Below are positions 60,844 through 64,000 of a DNA stretch of 64,000 nucleotides, piece after piece; position 1 is the stretch's first letter, and the number at the start of each line of letters is the position of its first letter. Source of the stretch: JBGSTR01 sp963707135 (lineage in GTDB: Bacteria; Pseudomonadota; Gammaproteobacteria; Chromatiales; Chromatiaceae). A model generated the notes under the pieces. That model searched no databases and was not told where the DNA came from. It saw nothing but the letters and a program-made list of their open reading frames with translations. Made by a program: the position numbers and the translations under genes. Location: NCBI GenBank assembly GCA_963707135.1, contig CAVPOY010000043.1:124001-188000 (forward strand), read 5' to 3'.

Positions 60844-61767
60844 TCAGGTTCTCAGGTATCCCAGCGCCTCTTCCCCGAATCGCCCGGGTGTCATCCCCAA
60901 GCGCGCAAAGCCGTCGTTGTCGTCGCAGACGTTGCCCTCGAGCAGCATTGCCAACTGGTCGCGGGTAATGGGGAACCAGGGGAATCGGTCGAGCAGCCCG
61001 GCGACCGTGCCAATGGCCAGGGCCGGGGCCGGCAGCATCCATTTGGACCGGCCGCTGGCGGCCGCGATGTCCTTCAGGATCTCTCGCCACGTACGCCGGT
61101 CCGGACCGCACAGACTGTAGGTCTGACTCTCGGTCCGCTCGTCTGCGAGCGCCAGGACGAACGCGTCCGCCACGTCGCCCACCGCGACGGGCGCCAGCTC
61201 GAACTGGCCTGCGCCGGTGGGGAGCAGCCCCTTGAAGAAGAGCGGAGCGGGCAGGGGACTGTCGATGATATCGCGCTTGAGCTGGGAGCAGAATTCCATC
61301 CGGCCCCGCGGCGGACCGAAAATCACGGACGGCCTGAAGATGGTCCAGCGCAGCGGCGAGTCCTTGAGTGCCTCCTCCGCCAGGAACTTGGTGCGCTGAT
61401 AGGCCGTTCCATCTCGGCACACCCCGTTGGCGCTCATCAGCAAGAATCGGGAGACGCCTAATTTTTCGGCCGCATCGACAGTGCGCCTAACACCCTGGTG
61501 CTGTAGCGCCTCGAACGTGATTCCCCGCTCCGGGCGCTCGCGCAGGATTCCGATCAGGTAGACGACCGCCTCGACACCGGTCAGGCAGTCCGCCAGAGCC
61601 CCCGCATCGGCTACATCGCCGGTGACCAGCTCGCATTCCGGCGCGCGCTCGACCTTGGCCTCGCTGCCCCGGCGAACGAGTAGCCGAGGGGTATGACCGG
61701 CCTCCAACAACCGATCGGTCAGGTGTACGCCGACGAAACCGGTACCGCCGATAACTGCCACTTTCAT
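60844..61767 (-). CDS. NDUFA9-like atypical short-chain dehydrogenase
   Basis: 307 residues. The Rossmann NAD(P) motif MKVAVIGGTGFVGVHLTDRLL is at the N-terminus, followed by ELVTGDVADAGALADCLTGVEAVVYLIG, the FLLMSANGVC strand with YQRTKFLAEEALKDSPLRWTIFRPSVIFGP and a C-terminal DRFPWFPITRDQLAMLLEG. This is the complex-I NDUFA9/NmrA-like branch, whose bacterial members are linked to ubiquinone metabolism or are unassigned. It is the last gene of a run with an ABC1 kinase, another ubiquinone-linked family. Confidence 0.85.
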   Translation of the reverse strand: MKVAVIGGTGFVGVHLTDRLLEAGHTPRLLVRRGSEAKVERAPECELVTGDVADAGALADCLTGVEAVVYLIGILRERPERGITFEALQHQGVRRTVDAAEKLGVSRFLLMSANGVCRDGTAYQRTKFLAEEALKDSPLRWTIFRPSVIFGPPRGRMEFCSQLKRDIIDSPLPAPLFFKGLLPTGAGQFELAPVAVGDVADAFVLALADERTESQTYSLCGPDRRTWREILKDIAAASGRSKWMLPAPALAIGTVAGLLDRFPWFPITRDQLAMLLEGNVCDDNDGFARLGMTPGRFGEEALGYLRT

Positions 61768-61833
61768 CTGAGATCTCCAATGCGGTCGTATCGAACGCCT
61801 GCTTCGACCGTTTCTAACGACGTGCGATTTGTT

Positions 61834-62496
61834 CTATAACCGCTTGTATCTAAGCCGATTGCCGTCGCCGACTCGCGACTCCAGGCCAAGCCATTGATCG
61901 TTGCCGTCGTACCAAAGCGTGATGTCCATTCCCTCGGCGGTCAGCTGGTACTTCCGGGCATCGATTTCCTTGTCACCCAGCACGAGGGTCGCGCGGCCCT
62001 TTTCGGTCACGTCCACATCGAGAACCTCGCCAGTCTGCGAGTTCAGCAAGCGCCGCTCGTCGAGTATGCGCGGGTCCCAATACGCGAACGACATGACGCA
62101 GTCGTCCTTGACCACGCGCTCGCTCACACCCGAGACCTGGAAGCCCGCCGACCGTGACTCCCCTCGAACCCTGAAGGACTTGCCGTTGTCGTCGGTCTCG
62201 GATCGAATCTCCGTCAGACACCCGTCCTGCCATGTTTCCGTGCTCTGGTGGCGGTACCGGTAAGCGGTCAGAAAGAGGAACCGGACGTCGAAGGATGCGT
62301 TGCTGCGCATGACGACGCCGTCTCCGCTGGTCGCGAAGTTGAAGCTGTGGGTGCCGATTCTTTCGTCGTCGAGAAAGACCTCGAACCGCAAGTTGTCCGT
62401 CTTGTTGGCGGCGGCCGGGGACGACGCCGAATAGGCCGCTGCCAGGGCAAGAGCCGCGGCCGCGACACGGGTTGGCAGTGGATAGTTCTTGGTCAT
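61834..62496 (-). CDS. Exported DUF6134 family protein
   Basis: 220 residues with a signal peptide (PLPTRVAAAALALAAAYSASSPAAA) and a beta-rich mature part: LRFEVFLDDERIGTHSFNF, ASFDVRFLFLTAYRYRHQS, ETWQDGCLTEIRSETDDNG, CVMSFAYWDPRIL and ITLWYDGNDQWLGLES. The pattern fits DUF6134, of unknown function, possibly a lipid- or isoprenoid-binding barrel. Its ATG overlaps the stop of the ABC1 kinase gene (62493-62496, ATGA), so the two are coupled. Confidence 0.8.
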   Translation of the reverse strand: MTKNYPLPTRVAAAALALAAAYSASSPAAANKTDNLRFEVFLDDERIGTHSFNFATSGDGVVMRSNASFDVRFLFLTAYRYRHQSTETWQDGCLTEIRSETDDNGKSFRVRGESRSAGFQVSGVSERVVKDDCVMSFAYWDPRILDERRLLNSQTGEVLDVDVTEKGRATLVLGDKEIDARKYQLTAEGMDITLWYDGNDQWLGLESRVGDGNRLRYKRL

Positions 62497-63854
62497 TTCA
62501 CTCTCCGATAATTGCCATCAGCGGCGACGGCCGTTAGCCGCAGCCCGGGGTCGAGGTAGGGTCCGATCAACTCCGAGACCGGTACCCGTGCGGACAATCG
62601 CTTCAGGAGCAGGTAGAGACCGCCGAGCTTTCGATGGAGATAGAGTATGTCGGGCGGGGGGAGGCGGCCGAACCCTTGCTCGACGCGGAGCGACATGACC
62701 TGCGCGCTCAAGCGTTCGCTGAGGTCCGAGAGCGCGAAATTGTAGGCTCCGGAGACGCGGGCCGGGGCGGTCGCGGTCGCGATCAGGTCGCTTACCGCAC
62801 GCCGGTAGGCATCGGTGTCCGCGGGAGCGAGGTAGCCGACCGCTTCGGCGGCCTCCGCTATCGCCCGCCCGTCGTCCGCAAGGCTGGCGCAGACCAGCGA
62901 CCGGAATGCCTCGACTCTATCCCGATCGAATCGTCGCGCCGCGCCGAAATCGAAGAGCACCAGCTCGTCGTCCGCGGGCCGATAGCGGAAATTCGCGAAG
63001 TTCGGATCGGTCTGGACCAGCCCCCAATCGAACAGCTCGCGCAGGGCCAGATCGAGCAATCGGGTCGCGATGCGATCGCGGGTTTCGCGCGGGGCCGATC
63101 CGAGGGACTCGATGGGATCACCGTCGACGAACTCCATCGCCAGTACCGTCGCGGTCGTGAGGTCGTCGGCAACATAGGGTACGCGTAGACCGGCCAGTTC
63201 TCCGACGGCTGCCCTGTAGTCCCGCAGCTGCCGCGCCTCGAACAGATAGTCTGCTTCCAGCTTGAGCTGCGATTTCGCCTCGGTGAGCAGCGGGTCGACG
63301 TCCAGGTTCGCGGGCAGGAGCCTGAACATTCGCAGCAGCGCGGAGACGTTTTCGAGATCGCTGTCGATGCTCCGCGCAACCCCCGGATACTGGATCTTGA
63401 TCGCCAGGCGCCGGCCGTCCTTGGTAAGCGCCTCATGCACCTGCCCAATGGAGGCGGCCGCGATGGGCGTGAAGCTGAATCGCCGGAACTTGTCTTTCCA
63501 GCCGGGTCCCCAGGCGTCGTCCAGCACCTGCGCGACTTGGCCAAGAGGCATGGGGTGAGCGCTCTCGCGAAGCCGGGAAAGGATTTCCGGCAAGGGCTGC
63601 GGCAGCAGGTCGCCCGCCTCCATGGACAGCATCTGGCCGATCTTCATCGCGGCGCCGCGCATCTCCGAGAGACGTTCAGTGAGCCGCCGGGCATTGGAGG
63701 GCGTCAGGAGGAGGTCGGTCGCGCGCGGGCGGATACCGCTGCCAAGCTGGCGTAACCCTTCTCCGACCGCCGCGCCCGCAATGCCGGAGCCGAGGCGACT
63801 CAAGTGCACCAGCCGGGAGAAGCGGGAGGACGGGACCGGACGTTCGTTTCGCAT
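62493..63854 (-). CDS. ABC1/UbiB-family atypical kinase
   Basis: The 453-residue protein has the family's KxGQ motif (AAMKIGQMLS), the Ala-rich nucleotide loop IAAASIGQVHEAL, the lysine in LAIKIQYPGV, LAMEFVDGDPIE, and the DFG-like LFDFGAARRF with QTDPNFANF. Closest in architecture to ADCK3/AarF relatives that support ubiquinone synthesis or lipid handling. No C-terminal membrane helices are obvious, unlike UbiB. Upstream of DUF6134 with ATGA overlap; probably one operon with the NDUFA9-like gene. Confidence 0.92.
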   Translation of the reverse strand: MRNERPVPSSRFSRLVHLSRLGSGIAGAAVGEGLRQLGSGIRPRATDLLLTPSNARRLTERLSEMRGAAMKIGQMLSMEAGDLLPQPLPEILSRLRESAHPMPLGQVAQVLDDAWGPGWKDKFRRFSFTPIAAASIGQVHEALTKDGRRLAIKIQYPGVARSIDSDLENVSALLRMFRLLPANLDVDPLLTEAKSQLKLEADYLFEARQLRDYRAAVGELAGLRVPYVADDLTTATVLAMEFVDGDPIESLGSAPRETRDRIATRLLDLALRELFDWGLVQTDPNFANFRYRPADDELVLFDFGAARRFDRDRVEAFRSLVCASLADDGRAIAEAAEAVGYLAPADTDAYRRAVSDLIATATAPARVSGAYNFALSDLSERLSAQVMSLRVEQGFGRLPPPDILYLHRKLGGLYLLLKRLSARVPVSELIGPYLDPGLRLTAVAADGNYRRVK

Positions 63855-63901
63855 GCAAATGACCCTGCTTAAGACCCAGCCGTGTGTGGAGTGGCGAATA
63901 G

Positions 63902-64000
63902 TCAGGCAACGGTGCCCGCGACCGCCGGGTCGCCGGCCGCACTTGAAGCCGCACGTTGATTCAGCCTCGCGGCCAGTACCAGCAGGGCCGGCGTGAATAC
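63902..64000 (-). CDS. C-terminal end of a probable RND/MMPL exporter (runs off right edge)
   Basis: A frame of 32 codons and a TGA enters from the right edge. It reads VFTPALLVLAARLNQR followed by a short Ala-rich tail. A hydrophobic PALL helix followed by a basic cytoplasmic end is typical of the last membrane segment of RND-superfamily (MMPL) exporters. Its stop is 47 bases before the ABC1 kinase start on the same strand, so it would head the operon. Evidence is short, so the call is tentative. Confidence 0.45.
   Translation of the reverse strand, partial: VFTPALLVLAARLNQRAASSAAGDPAVAGTVA

Noticed and set aside
1..64000. CRISPR arrays, tRNA genes, rRNA genes or phage genes
   Set aside because: The only regularly spaced repeats are the IS21 end repeats and the protein-coding repeats of two genes; no cloverleaf-type sequence with a T-arm was found by eye, and no phage structural gene is present.

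Overview
The window is 64 kb of GC-rich DNA that reads as the chromosome of a gammaproteobacterium. CreA, lipoyl synthase, MurU, KefC/KefF, AcnD/PrpF, EgtB/EgtD and an FNR-type ferredoxin reductase together fit a Chromatiales-like organism (purple sulfur bacteria or relatives). This placement is inference: there is no rRNA or other marker gene, and I saw no tRNA, CRISPR array or prophage.

Layout. 1-11 kb is accessory DNA: an ISKra4-type transposase tail, an exported amidohydrolase and an arylsulfatase, an IS4-family N-terminal fragment, a complete but frameshifted IS4-family element with 22-bp inverted repeats, a DUF4124 protein, and an intact IS21-family element (istA/istB) with multiple terminal repeats and a clean 7-bp target duplication. 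The IS21 copy sits beside a decayed O-antigen ligase gene. 12.3-15.9 kb is a tightly packed minus-strand run: a DUF3365 haem protein, an unknown protein, an FAD oxidoreductase, CreA and a 2OG-Fe(II) oxygenase, with two ATGA overlaps and a strong intercistronic hairpin. 16-27 kb holds lipA, small membrane genes, an M14 deacylase next to a GCS2 ligase, murU, fpr, an MgtC/DUF4010 transporter with an extra soluble insert, pirin, a three-cluster Fe-S (CDGSH) protein and a NagD-like phosphatase. 27-34 kb holds yceI, cytochrome b561 and a frameshifted apbE, then acnD-prpF (methylcitrate-pathway dehydratase and helper) without the other prp genes.

34-44 kb contains a 770-residue protein made almost entirely of about twenty 34-residue helical repeats, followed by egtB-egtD (ergothioneine), ppc, an exported protein of 11-residue tryptophan repeats, and glcD. 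45-51 kb has a SHOCT protein, an M14 deacylase with rimK, an unknown coiled-coil protein, lspA and an orphan V-type ATPase subunit I. 51.8-57.6 kb has an exported glutathione peroxidase, a CarH/LitR-type B12-binding MerR regulator that diverges from two unknown small genes across a perfect inverted repeat, and kefF-kefC. The right end holds a small lipoprotein, a SIMPL protein, DUF2061-dps, and an ABC1 kinase / DUF6134 / NDUFA9-like run, ending in the last codons of a probable RND/MMPL exporter.

Themes. Thiol and redox defence recurs: a GCS2-family ligase, glutathione peroxidase, the glutathione-gated KefFC pair, ergothioneine synthesis, Dps and the b561/YceI/ApbE group. Two M14 deacylases each sit next to an amide-forming ligase. 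The most interesting candidate for an undescribed system is the apparent B12/light switch at 52.4-54.1 kb, whose only visible targets are two unrecognised small proteins. The 34-residue-repeat protein and the 11-residue tryptophan-repeat protein come next. Four frame or stop lesions are seen (IS4 transposase twice, apbE twice) plus one in-frame stop; two of the frameshifts fall in homopolymer runs, so sequencing error cannot be excluded.
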